From assembly GCA_013180625.2 (NCBI GenBank), contig SNVD02011597.1, forward strand, positions 47,436-111,435: a stretch of 64,000 bases of DNA. Reading direction: 5' to 3'. The stretch's first letter is position 1. Each line of letters begins with the position of its first letter. This stretch comes from Boswellia sacra (lineage: Eukaryota > Streptophyta > Magnoliopsida > Sapindales > Burseraceae). The position numbers and the translations under genes are program-made. The notes under the pieces are model-generated. The model made no database searches. It saw only the letters and a list, made by a program, of their open reading frames with translations, and was not told the origin of the DNA. Of this stretch, positions 1-12,075 are shown piece by piece.

Positions 1-232
1 CTACCGCAGAGATCCTTCACAAGGAGAAAAAGGGGCAAGTAATGCATGCACATCAGGAGCTGAAAGTTTCCTTTCCATTTGGGTCAAAGGCGAGAAGTCC
101 TGCTATCTCTGCTGATTATCTATCTAAAAGAATACACAGCGACAGCACCATATTCTGATAATATACAGGTTAATGGCCACAGATCCTCCTCTCAAGCATG
201 TACAACATTAAGGATATGGACCAAAAGTACAA

Positions 233-1825
233 TTATGATGGCCTTATGTTGTCAACACGCCTAAGAGGAATAGCTTCAGGTTCAAATTTATCCTCTTCAG
301 AGTGCCTAGGCAGGCGAATTGGTAGAGATGCTGATGAACCTGTAATTAATACAAGCACAGTTTTTAAGCAAGATCAATCCATAGAGTAAGTAAAAGAAAA
401 AATTATAATATTTCCAGGACGGAAAACCAACCATCAACCATGTCTTTCGTTTTGTGAAGAAGAAAAGTCCCAGAAAGAATTGTCACAAATCCACACATTT
501 CCGTAACAATTTGAGTGGGGTTTTGTCGATCCCAATCCTGTAGTCAAAATAATATCATCTGAGAAAACTATCTTTAGTTCTTCCTGACCACGCATGGCAA
601 AATGTGTAAAGAACTCAATTACATAAGTAAATTAGACTAAGTAGATTAACGCATCACAAACTCATTAAGTCAGAAAAGTTCTGCCAAAAAAAATAGATTC
701 TTGATTTCTCCAATACAACAACTCAGAAAATTGAACCCTCAAGGCAAACAACAAATTCAGGAGAGCTAAAAAACCCTTATGACAAGCAACAGAAAGCAAA
801 ATAACATATTTAGGAAAAGGAAGTCAGAAAAGAAAATGTTGGGCCACCAAAGAAGTTAGCCAATGTGATGTCAACATATGTCAAAAATTACAAATTTGAG
901 AAGATAGGACTCCTCAATAGGGATAAAAAAGGACAAAAGATTCAAAATAATGTCTGCATGACAATCAGATAACGTCATATGCAACCTTATTTGACATGAC
1001 ATGTGATTGAAAGATTAACAAGCTAAACAAATTTAAGAAAAAAAAAAAAATCATTCTGTCAGATAACTTACCTTAAACATGATTACACTTGCCAAAATAG
1101 TTAATGATGTAAACATCACGTAGTATATAGGTGATACAACAGCCGTGTTGAATGTATCAAGGGCCTGCAAATGAAAAGGCAATTTTACATACTTCCAGCA
1201 GAAAGCCACACAACAAGACAAACATAATCAATGATTAAAAGTTGCACTCATGCTCTTTTCCCTTCTCACAAGCTGAGTAAGGAAGTTCATTCTTTTGCAC
1301 TTGGAAAAGAAAAAACAAAAGAGAAAGGTTAAAAAAAAATGTCACCCGTGGATGACACAAAAATCCCATCTAAAACTGATAAGATAGCTAGCACTACAAA
1401 AGTGGTCATGAAATCAAATAACTAAGTCGACCAGATTTAATAATTACTCATGAAAAGCGTACTGTAACATCATCAAATAAACAAGCAACAGGACCAACAT
1501 ATGGCCCACAATAATCAAATCCAGGTAGAAAATTGAGGCTGCATGAAAAAATGCAATATCTTTTAGTAACTTCATGGAAAGTCCACTGAAACTCTCCAAA
1601 AGTAAAAGTTAGTTGTAAAGTTCAGATTATCATTAATAACACATGCATGGCATCTATAGTATCACAATCTATCACAAAATTAAAATGAATTTAGACATAC
1701 CAATAACAATGAAAAACTCTATCCTCTAGTACATTGAGTTTCAAGGAAAAATCCACATCATTAAATATGCCACATCAATAGTAGAGACGGGTGTAACTAG
1801 GGATGGCTGGGCTGGGCTCCAAGAC

Positions 1826-1860
<35 letters not shown>

Positions 1861-4800
1861 CAATGCAAAAAAATATTATATTATAATATATTAATACAGT
1901 GTAAAAAGAAAGTTTATTTCATATGGCCTACCCAAATTTAGGAAGGACAGAAAATATTTGTGATAAATAAATCACAAATTCTATAGTACGATTATAAAAC
2001 AAAAATTCTGTAGCTGGTATTTACTTATCAAAGGTAATCACCTATATCTCACTTTATAAAAAAATAAAAAAAATAATAATAATTCTAAAATAGCAATTTC
2101 CTCCACTCTTCCTTTCTAAACTTTTAAAATTACAGTTTAATATTTTCTTTTCTTTAATAGCAAAGAAGTATACCATATACTCATTCATTTGACTAAAGAC
2201 TAAGTAATAAATTAAAAAAAAAAAAAATTTAGCCCACCAAGGAAAAAAAAATGGTTATGCCCTTGACTGACAGTTGTCATTATTATGAGGAATACGGCAT
2301 AAACTCCTAACGTTGTTATGAGAAGATGATGTTTTTCCACCATTGCTATCACAGCACTGATGACTGCACTTTCCATGAAGGCCACATAATTGATTATTTC
2401 CTAAAAACTTGTATTAATGATAAATGAGTTCGTGTACCAAGTAATATTCGCATTCATTTTAGTGATTGTCAATTGCATTATCTGAAAACTGAGACTTCAA
2501 AAAAACTAAAGTGTCCTATGGCTCCCAAATAAACTCCAGAATATGTCAGCATCTACTAGTATCAATACAAAAGTGATAAAACATTTCATGTTTTTAGTTC
2601 AAATTAAATGATTACAAAATGCTTCTAAGAAATAAAATTACCTTGTTTAGGTAGTTCATTTGTGTAATTACACACGTAAACACAATCATGGTAAATGCCC
2701 AAGTTTGGGGATATAGCAGTTGATTCACTCCTGAAAATGTCAACTTTAGAGCAATTCCAAGAGCTTTGACACTCATGACCTGTCAGAGTTATCAATGGTG
2801 TTACATTAATGACAGCCAGATAAAAAAGAATTGTGATTTCCAATTTTCCGTATAAAGAATAAACAAATATAAAATTACAAACAGGGTAACTGTTTAGAGC
2901 GCACCGATAGTGAGCCCACAAGTGAACAAACCCCAATGTAGACCATGACATGTGTTTGGCCATACTCTGGTATGTAACGGACAATTAGAATGAAAACTGC
3001 AGCCATAACCAGAGTTGCATACAAAAGAAAAGCTGCAGGAGACGTACAAAATTTCAGCTTTTTCATTCACAATTAAGATTAAAATTACAAATAAATAAAT
3101 AAACAACTACACATGCAATATGACAAAATTTATTACTATGTAAAGTGATTTCACAATTCTCCCTATTCACAGAAAGATCACCTGGCTCTGTTGCAAGATC
3201 CCAAACTTCCTTGACAGATCCAATTTCACGTTCTTGAGGAGCATGTAGAACAATCGTTGTTGAACCAACGACACATAAAGCACAACCTAGCACCCCAAAA
3301 ATGTGTAACTTCTCCCGTAAAATAACATGCGCAAGAGCAGCACTGCAATTAATTATGGAAGTTAGCATCCATGAACATGTAGAATACAGCACAACATATG
3401 CACCCGTTTTCTTGCCTGATAATGATACTAAGTGCACCAAGCGGTGTGACCAGAATAGCTGGTGCAAATGCATAGGCAGCAAAATTAGCAATTTCCCCAA
3501 TGATCACTGTCACACAACAATTTTATTGTCAGAACATTCCTTCCCAATTAAAAACTTTTCACTTCAATTTCAAAGCAGCTTCAAAAAGGGTTTTTTTTTT
3601 TTTTTTTTTTTTGGGGGTGGGAAGGTTTTGGGGCGGGGGTGGGGGTGGGAGGAGGGGGAGATCAAGAAGTCAACATTGCAAAGGAAGTGGAGAAAAGATT
3701 AATGGAATATATGAAGTGACATCAAAAACTTTCAGATATATACAATAACAAAAAGAGAATATCAGCTCATCAGAGTAAATGCTTCGATAGATTTATGCAT
3801 GGTGAGTTCTCTATAAACTATTATAATGACAAAAAAGGAGCAGCTCCTACAACGATAATCCACATAACTTGCACGTATAGTTTCCATTTGATATGACAGT
3901 TGGAAATTGTAAAACAGGACAGAGCCTTTTTTCTTCCCTCGACTAAGGAATCCCTTGACCTCTCCCTTATTCATCAAGCTCTAAATTGTGCCTTACTTCC
4001 ACACTCTACAAGTTTGGTAGCCAAGAGATTTGTTTCTATATAGATTGTGACCCGCCATACAATCAATATACTTTCAACGATTGAGGTTGAATTTGACATT
4101 TGTCATTCTCAATGCACATCAATCATACATGTTAGATTTAACTCAACCATTAAAAGTGCATTAATCCATCAACTTACATTTTATATATAAGCTTGCATAA
4201 TAAAAAAAAAAAAAGTGGCCCATCAATCCTTTCCCCACTTCACCCCACCAGACCCAGGCGCACACGACAACAACCCCACCCCCACCCCCTCTTTTCCCCC
4301 CAACCGCATCAACCCCAACCACACCCCGACGCCCGCGTGCCCGCACCCACCCCCCAAACCAAAACAAAAAATAACCCACCAACCCCCGGCTGCCCCACCC
4401 ACACGCGCGCGCACGCAGACACACACACACATATATTAGATGGCCCAAAGGGAATAAACCTAACTCAAACAAGATATTGTTGTACTAAAATTATCTCCAA
4501 ACATCATATATCAACATGAGTTTTAAAGCATAAGCTACAAACCTCACTCAAAATGAGGCAGGTGCTACATAACCTACTTCAGAAAAACCAGGTTTAATCA
4601 GAATATAACATGTGCTTCTATATAACATAGCATCTATGTTGCACATGGAACAACCAGAAAAAGGGTAAGGAAAAAGTGATAATACTTGAAAAGAACTGCT
4701 CAAAAACTCAGGTCAGTACAGAAATCTCCATAATAGACATATAGGTGTATATAATATGTGCATAAAGATAAATATAAAAATAAGTGAGTCAGACAATCAA

Positions 4801-6640
4801 ACAAAAGAGGCAACATGTCAAAATTTTCAGTCTATGCTGCATTCATACCTCCTATTAGGGCACAAAAAATAATGTTACAGAATTCTAAGGTCAACTCTCT
4901 TTGAGGATAAAAGTTGGAACCTACTTACATAAGGCTTTGAGATTCTCAAAGAAGTTTGAAATATGTTTATGTGTGTATATAAATGTATAGGAGCAGCTAG
5001 CTTTATTTGAATTCAATGTATCGAACTTCCTAAATATTTATACATAAAAGGAGCTATCAACAAGAGTGCTTTCATGAAGACAAAAGGACCAGTAAATTCA
5101 TTAAGATCTAAGGAAACTCACTTGTGATCATGCCAATCCACCATAGTGGCTCATACAGGTAAGAATAACCTCCAACACCTGCAATGGGCAATTAACATAT
5201 TTAATACAAAAAAAAAAAAAGAATAATATATATTTCATTACCACCCCAGTACATTCAATGCAGCAGCAAACATCCAACCATTGACTAGACAAATAAAAAA
5301 ACACCCATTGAGTTACATGAAGCCAAAACCAAAATCCAATAATTAAAACATACAGCACCCAAATCTTAAAAGCCATTAAAAATAGAAAAGGTAAAGTATA
5401 TTTTCATAATCCATTACCATTGCTCCAGAAAACCATTAAAAAATCCAACCAATAGCCAAAGTAGTATGCATTATACCGAAAAAAAAAATGATTGAGATAA
5501 TCAATACATCAGTGTGAACACGATACCAAGGTTGAGTAATGGTATTAGCCATTTATGAAAAACAAAATTAAGAAGGAAGAAAACTAATCTACATTCAAAC
5601 ATTTTGTTACTCAACTTATGAGAATAAACCTCTTTTCGTATGATAACTTCACCTGGAGATCCATACAAACATGGGAAACTATGGTGGTAGTTTTTCTCCG
5701 AGTTCAGAGGATGCAAAATGATTCCATGAACAAGCATCCAGCCCATTATATGCTTAAGCAGACTGAACATTGAGTTTTGCACCTATTGTTCAGGAGCATC
5801 TGAAAGAGTGGAAGAAAAATAGGGAAACTTCCTCAAGAAAGTCTTCCCGATTGGAAGAAGGCCTATCCCACTGGCTGGGATAAAAAGAAGCTGTCTTAGA
5901 CTCTGGTTTTTATATAGGACATCTACATATGGGGCCTCATTCAATCTCATATTACAAAATTAGAAGTAAAGAAACCAAATAACAACATTGATCTGATTCA
6001 GCCTGCTCTGAACATTGATTATTGAAGATTTATTTGCAGACACAACTACAGTTCCCTAATCCTAGTTTTGCTGCATTAGATGATCACGAACCAATCTTAA
6101 ATCAATAAGTGTCACCCAAAAAGAAAGATAAACTAAGCATCAAATTGAAAATATTACCCAATCCAATATAATTGCATTGAACCATTAAAACTTGTAAAAA
6201 TCAATGCCAGTTTAAATAGTCTAAAACCATGAAAATCTTCAATAACTGCCATGAACTACTCCACAGATAACTATAAGACAAAATATTATACGTAAACAAA
6301 TCCAACCACTGCAAAGAAACGAAAATCAAGAAATGATAAACATCGAAATAAAGTGACCAATAATCAATCAATTCAATTCAATTATTCCCTACCATCACTA
6401 ATTGTAAACTACAGTTAGTTGAGTGAATTGCTGAATAAAACAGGGAAATTGTTTGAAATTAGAAAGAGGAATACCTGCCCTAACACCAGAAGACCCAGCT
6501 TTCTTCAAGCCTTTCTTTTTAATAATGAAGCTAGCACCAATGAAAAAGCTGGAAGATAAAGCCAAGACCAAACCCTTTATGTTATCACTTGACATCCCTT
6601 TGTAGGAGAGAGACCAGCTATCCTCTGAAGGATCCCCCAT
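233..6640 (-). CDS. NIPA-like magnesium transporter, nine exons, 348 aa
   Basis: Probable NIPA-family membrane Mg2+ transporter; plant members act at the plasma membrane or early endosome. Exons in gene order: 6640-6475, 5178-5122, 3506-3416, 3342-3182, 3032-2905, 2779-2642, 1164-1072, 537-432, 339-233. They join in frame to 348 codons plus TAA, close to the usual 330-350 residues. Family signatures are visible: [20 protein letters not shown] near residue 24, [61 protein letters not shown] and a C-terminal [16 protein letters not shown]. Many hydrophobic segments fit the multi-pass fold. The start ATG lies just before the first membrane segment. All introns are GT-AG except intron 3 (3415-3343), which starts with GC. 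The large introns hold simple repeats and G/C-rich tracts. The boundaries were placed by eye; the family call is firm, the transported ion is by homology. Confidence 0.9.
1829..1858. repeat. (AT)n microsatellite in a NIPA intron
   Basis: Uninterrupted AT dinucleotide run of about 15 units in the intron between the NIPA exons at 2779-2642 and 1164-1072. No gene signal overlaps it. Confidence 0.9.
3591..3660. repeat. T22 homopolymer followed by a G-rich tract (NIPA intron 2)
   Basis: A run of 22 T is followed by many G runs of 3-5 on the plus strand, inside the NIPA intron between the exons at 5178-5122 and 3506-3416. The G-rich strand is antisense to NIPA, so the pre-mRNA would be C-rich here. 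Confidence 0.8.
4201..4437. repeat. A-run plus C-rich and (CA)n low-complexity tract (NIPA intron 2)
   Basis: An A homopolymer is followed by about 170 bp with many CCC and CCCC runs, then a (CA/CG)n stretch ending in ACACACACATATAT. On the NIPA sense strand this is a G-rich stretch inside intron 2. The apparent reading frames here are proline/histidine- or glycine-rich low-complexity translations, not genes. Confidence 0.75.
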
Positions 6641-7033
6641 TATTCAAAACTCAACCTTTCTCCTTCTTATTCTGCTTTGCCTGTAATTCTCAGCAAACCC
6701 ACATCATCTTTTCCATTCCATATCAAACCCAGAACACAAAAGCTCAAAGAATTTATCTTTCTCCTTCTCTTCGCATGTGGGGCACTTCATAGACGCAGGA
6801 GTAGAAGTAGGAGCAGCAACAGCAGAAGCAAGCAAAATCTATGATTGTGTGATGAGGAAATGGGAAGAGGAAGAGTAGATCTTGATCTGAGAGAGAGAGA
6901 GACAGAGAATCACAATCAGAATCAGTGTGAAAGACAAAGGTGACCTTTTGTGAGTAGATGTTGCAGATCCTGGAAACGGACAGCCAAACTCTCAACTCCT
7001 TGCTTTTGTTTTTTTTTTTTTTTTTTTTTTTTT
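6641..7033 (-). promoter_or_regulatory. NIPA 5' leader and promoter-proximal region
   Basis: Directly upstream of the NIPA ATG. Read on the minus strand it is pyrimidine-rich, with CT-rich stretches including a (CT)n run opposite 6890-6904, common in plant 5' leaders. It ends in a long plus-strand T tract (about 7010-7033). I could not place a convincing TATA box or transcription start. Confidence 0.4.
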
Positions 7034-10000
7034 ATTGTTTTGTTGGTTAAGAAATCGACTGGAAGACCCTAACTAATTCCAATGCCTCACAATTTTTATC
7101 GTCAAACAACAAAATTAACATTAGGAACCGGCTTCACTACCACACTTGATGCATCCGAGAGAATATTCAATATAGCGTGTGATAAGTGCTCCACTCAATA
7201 TTGGATAAAGCTCTTTCTTTTCTTTTTTTCTTTTTTTAAAGATTTTGAAGGCTTTGGATCATTCTTTATAATACACAATTTTTTTAATATAATCTATTTA
7301 TTAAAGAGTCTTTCTAATTTCGATTGTTTTTTAAATTAACTCAGTTTTTATAGGCTCTAAGGCTTTTGATAATTCTTTATAATACCATCGGTTTAGAAAA
7401 CTAACATTGTCACCCAACTTTAATGGTGCTTCTTAGGTCATGTTCAATTTAAGGAAATGAATGATAATAAGAAAAGAAGAGTTAAAAAAAAAAATGGAAA
7501 GAATCGAATGAAGTTAGAAAACTTTTTCTTATGTTTGATTATGCAATAAAATTATAAATAGAAATAAATAGTTAAGAGACATATTCTACATATCAGAGGG
7601 ACTCTAATCGAGGATATGATTTTTTTTGGTACAGAAGTTAAAATTTAAATTTTTATATAAATTAATTAAGAATAAATAATTATTTATTAAATTAATAGTC
7701 TAATAGATATTAGACTAATATAAAATTTTTGGAAGATATATTAATTTTTTATCAAACAAATTTATTATTTATTAAGTAATATATTTATAACTATACAAAA
7801 ATGTATATTCATATTTATTTATTTATTATAAGTACTTAAATCTCAATTTTTTCTTTAAAAATAATAATATATTTTCATTTTATAAAAATATTATTAAACT
7901 AATATATGTTGATTTTATAAATAAATAAATATATATATAATCATTTATTAAAATTAAATAAATTTGTTGAAAATAATTACCATTTTATTTTATAATTTTA
8001 TCAACTTAATATATCTATTTTTTAAAAAACAAATATATAAATTATATACTAAAATTAAGAAAAATCTGAAAAAATTTGGCCGACCACTGTTCTTCACCAC
8101 TAATGACCACTAAAGCTCGCGTATAGAAGTCATTGTGGACACCATTGTGATCGTCATCTGGTGATCTATCTTGCTCTCTAATTTTCATTGGTTAGTCTCC
8201 GTTTTGTTGCACACAATTGGTCGTCTTTTTTTTTATTGGTTTTTTTTGGGGGGCGGGGGGCGGCATAATAACAAACGGTGTATGCCATAATGATGACACC
8301 ACCTCAAACAAGTAGAGGATTGGCAGACGATCACCTTCGTGGATATGCCATCATTGACGACGACAATGGGAAACAAATTTTTCAAATTTTGCGATTGTTT
8401 AATTTTTGAAAAAAATTAATTAATTATATTTATAATTATTTTGTTAATTATTTATAAAATAATTTCATCAATTATTTGAATAAGGTTAGTTTCGGACGCA
8501 TAAAAAATATACAAAATTAGTTTAATAATTTAATATATTATTTATAAGAAAAACAAGTTTTCTTTTCAAAATTGAGAGAAAACCCAATTATCAAAGTTTT
8601 AGGAAATAAGTTGTTCCTAATCCATTTTCTTTGCACTTTTAATTAAACCAAACAAAGCAAATGGGATTCCTAAAGAAACCATTTTCCTTTCATCCAACTT
8701 TTAAAGCGATCAAGCACAGCCGCCAGAAGTGATAATTGGTGTTAGAGTAGTGATATACACTCCAAAAGTTATTCGAAAACCATGTATCCCAATTGATATG
8801 GCAGGAAATTAAAGCTATTATATCATACCATATTACATATTACATCATCACACTATCAGTTAATAAGCCAATATTAAATACACATAAATCTAAAAATGTA
8901 ATTTAGAATACAATTTAGAAAGAGTATCTTTGATACTAGGGCGTTCTACTTTTATAAGTGTCACATCATATACAAGTCAATAAGGATACAACCTAACTTA
9001 ATTTTTCATGCAAGACTTATAACACAAAAATGATATAGTTATCGAACATGATATCCATTTAATAAGTATGTTAAAGTTTGACTTAACTGGTTTACCCCAT
9101 TTACTCATAATAAACATAAATTAAACATACTTCTATATGAATAATTATTATATAAAAAATTGAACTCATTCTAATTTATTATATGAGATAATATAAATAT
9201 TTTATATTTATAATTTTTTCTTAGATCAAGGTTTATAATTAAACAAAGAATTTAATTAAAATTCGATCAAATAATTGATTAATTTTTTTGTTAAACAAAA
9301 ATTAAGCTATCAAATTTCTATTTGATAATAAAATAATTATAAAATGCAAAATATTTTAATATCTTATTATAACTTTTTTTATATATTAATAAAAACAATA
9401 TTGAACACCAGAAAAGTCTTGGTTCTACTCAGCAGAGGATTCTGATTCAAAAAACTATATAACAAAAGTCTCAGAAAGCTTTTGGTATCCTAAACTGAAG
9501 AGTGAAAGACTGCTCTTCATCAAGACTGTAAATTGATGCATGGTTGTTGCTGCTTCTTCTTTCATGCCAAGGACATGGGCAACGGTTTCACTAACCATTT
9601 CTTTGAAGCTTTACATTGGGTAGGGATCGAAAGTAACGTTCACTGATGATGATGGTGGACATCAAATCAAAAGAGCTGTTTATTTTAAGGGCGTTTTCTC
9701 GAAAAGCAATACCTCTTCTAGACAACATAGGTACCACCTCGACGAAGTTGTAAAGGTGGTTGAATGCTTAAGAGAGTTTGGTAAGATTATTGTACCCGTT
9801 TTTTTTTTTTTTTTCATGTAGATGCATAGGATGCTAGGAATGAAACAACATTATTTTAGGGGATGCATTTGCTATGCATGAAGTATTAACTGGAGAAGAG
9901 GTAGAGATGGTGTTAGGAATTGGGATGGAGAGCTCCTTTAAAGGAAGCAGCTACAACTCCATTTGGTTTTTCCTCTACTTACATAAGGTAATTAACTGTT

Positions 10001-10430
10001 AATTTATGTAGAGAGAAAATATTACACTTCCAGGGAAAAGATTGAAATATCTTCTAGAGGCTGCACGGACTGCACCACCTTGGAACTTGCCCTTGTGTTC
10101 TCCTCCTCTTCCTAAGTCTAAGCAACGTAACGTATTAGAGAGTTGGTCAAATAGACTATATTTAGTTGGTCAAATAACCTGCATTTCTAACCTTTGTATA
10201 GCCAACCAGACTTAAAGTGTCGAATGAGTACGGTATTGTAACAGAAAACACACCTCTATAAAAAGAAAGTGGTCCCCTCCAACCATGCGCCTATCTAAGG
10301 AGCAGATAATCTGCAGGTGTTAGAATGGTCCCCTTCTTCATGTGTCTGCCCAGAGTTCAACTACATAGTAGGTACAGCTTGAAGAAGAAGAAACCCATTC
10401 AGTCACTCATCCAACATGTGATAAGTGGCC
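7034..10430. other. AT-rich intergenic DNA without a recognised gene
   Basis: Strongly AT-rich, with short A/T runs and scattered stop codons in all frames. Only short unsupported reading frames occur. Around 7430-8660 a possible degenerate non-autonomous transposon is suggested by loosely similar ends, but no clean target duplication was found. 9400-10300 is less AT-rich yet shows no protein family I recognise. Confidence 0.6.
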
Positions 10431-10439
10431 CAATTTGTT

Positions 10440-11135
10440 CACACCTGCGAAATAAGAAGTATAAAAGCATTGATTAGGGTTCGGGGAAGGTAGTTGGAAT
10501 CTTTTTCACAAAAAACGTAGGCAGCCATGACCTTCGTCTTGATATTAGGAATCCACCTTAGAAATCGTGTGTCATCTTGAAAGGCAAAGTTTAGTTGGTT
10601 GTACCTTTCCCAACAGTGTATAATCTCTTCATCAGCACTTTTTTACAAGAACCTGGACTAAACTAATCAATTTTGGCTCCTTATATAATCTAGCCCATAA
10701 GTCAGCAGTCACACTATAATGAAGGAAGAGATGATTTGTAGTCTCTTCACATCTTCTACACATCACACACCAAGAGGGCAAGAGACACATCTTTGGGAAC
10801 CGTCTTTAAAAAACTTCTCCGATGTTAATTCTCCATTTAGCAAGAGCCTAAAAAAAGACTCGAATTTTGGGACGAACTTTAGCCTTCCATATCATATTTA
10901 AAAGGTGCAAAAGCTTCCCATGGGGAATTGGTTGTCAACCAATCAAAATTAGATTTACAAGAATAATCACCGCAAGCTACTTTTATCTGTACTCTTCTAT
11001 CAATACTTGACTCATCAATACGAACATTTTCAATCACGTCCAACAGATCTGTATAATCTTGTTTTTCTTTATCATCAAGTTCCTTCTAAAATTGAAGCTC
11101 CAATTCCAAGTGGAAGAAGATAATAAACGAAGCAT
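10440..11135 (-). pseudogene. LINE fragment, zf-RVT / C-terminal part (downstream half)
   Basis: On the minus strand the translation resembles the end of plant non-LTR retrotransposon ORF2: 'WKAKVRPKIRVFF' followed by a Cys-containing zf-RVT-like stretch (RCVSCPLGV) and a TADLWARLYKE-like segment around 10690-10650. It is broken by stops and frameshifts. Its reading continues across the Copia insertion: the peptide ending near 15967 joins the one beginning near 11135. It is therefore the 3' half of the same LINE as 15967-16870. Confidence 0.65.
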
Positions 11136-11140
11136 GCAAG

Positions 11141-11710
11141 TGTTAGAATTGTGGCTCTTTAGCCATTGTGTGTGTGTGCAAGGATCCCACATGGAGTGGG
11201 AGTCTTTGTGTTGGAGAGACTTGGGCTTATAAATAAAAGTCAAGTCTTCTCACTTAGTTGTCCCATTGGTAATTCTCCTCTACCCCCTCTATTTGTAAGG
11301 TCTCACATATAAGACCTCATATTTTAAGGGCCTTTCATTAAGGATCTTAAAGTTTGTAATATTTACTTTTTTCCCCTTTATTTTGGATATTTGTGGTATT
11401 GCCCAAATTGTTTGGGTAATTACGTTTGGTCCAACTATTCGAGTAATTGCAGTTTGGCCTAATAGTTGTGGTATTTGTATTGTGACCCAAAAGTTTGTAA
11501 TTCTCTTTGAAGATAGTGGAAAGTTTCTTCAGCGGCGCCCGAGGACGTAGGTATTTATACCGAACCTCGTTAAATCTTAGTGTTCTTTCTATTTCTGCAT
11601 TGTTGGTTAATTGGTTGCCTATTTAGTTGCTATTTTATTCAATTATCTAGCATAGTTTGTGGTTGTGCATTTGGTTGTTCTGTTGGTTATCGCTTCCGCT
11701 GTGCATAACA
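11141..11710 (+). repeat. Copia 5' LTR
   Basis: 570 bp, TG...CA ends. A TATA-like CTTATAAATAAAAG at about 11227-11240 is a candidate LTR promoter. Nearly the same sequence is at 15391-15961. Confidence 0.95.
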
Positions 11711-11730
11711 ATTGGTATCAAAGCCGAAGG
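11711..11730 (+). other. Copia primer binding site (Met-tRNA type)
   Basis: Abuts the 5' LTR and contains TTGGTATCAAAGCC, close to the plant initiator Met-tRNA complement TGGTATCAGAGC, with one A for G change. Confidence 0.8.
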
Positions 11731-11875
11731 TTTTGGGTAGTTAGTGGCTATTTCATTGAAGCACTTACTACTGTTCTGGGCTATTGATTTTGGATTGCTA
11801 GTTATTGAATATAATAGTTTATTGGAGCTTGGTTATTAGTGATTTGTGTATCGAGCTTATTTGTGAGCGGTAGTG

Positions 11876-12075
11876 ATGGCGTCATCGTCGACTATATTAG
11901 AGAAGACAGTGATTATGAAAAATATAAAAATAGATATATTGATAGTGAGAGGGCGTAGTCGAAGTAGGAAATCAGGAAAAAGGGGAAAATCTTGGTCGAG
12001 GGGTAGATTAGGAAAAGATGAGTGTGCCTTTTGTCGTGAGAAAGGCATTGAAAGAAAGATTGTCCTAAGTTGAGA
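11876..12075 (+). pseudogene. Copia gag remnant (internally deleted, broken zinc knuckle)
   Basis: Starts ATGGCGTCATCG (MASSS...), then passes within about 25 codons to a basic RGRSRSRKSGKRGKS stretch and the CAFCREKG start of a CCHC knuckle. A normal Copia gag has several hundred residues before the knuckle, so most of the capsid region is missing. A 1-nt loss after the second Cys plus a TGG to TGA change destroys the knuckle; HxKKDCPK is still readable in the next frame. The mRNA could not supply capsid in cis. Confidence 0.8.

Noticed and set aside
3063..3748. Overlapping 80-145 codon frames on both strands
   Set aside because: They are shadows of NIPA exons 3-4 or run through the T22/G-rich tract; the spliced NIPA model explains the region.
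4161..4519. Four overlapping frames of 69-108 codons
   Set aside because: Low-complexity Pro/His or Gly/Val translations of the C-rich intron tract.
7430..8660. Possible hAT-like non-autonomous transposon
   Set aside because: End similarity is only a loose TGTTNNNTTTAA pattern and no matching 8-bp flanks were found.
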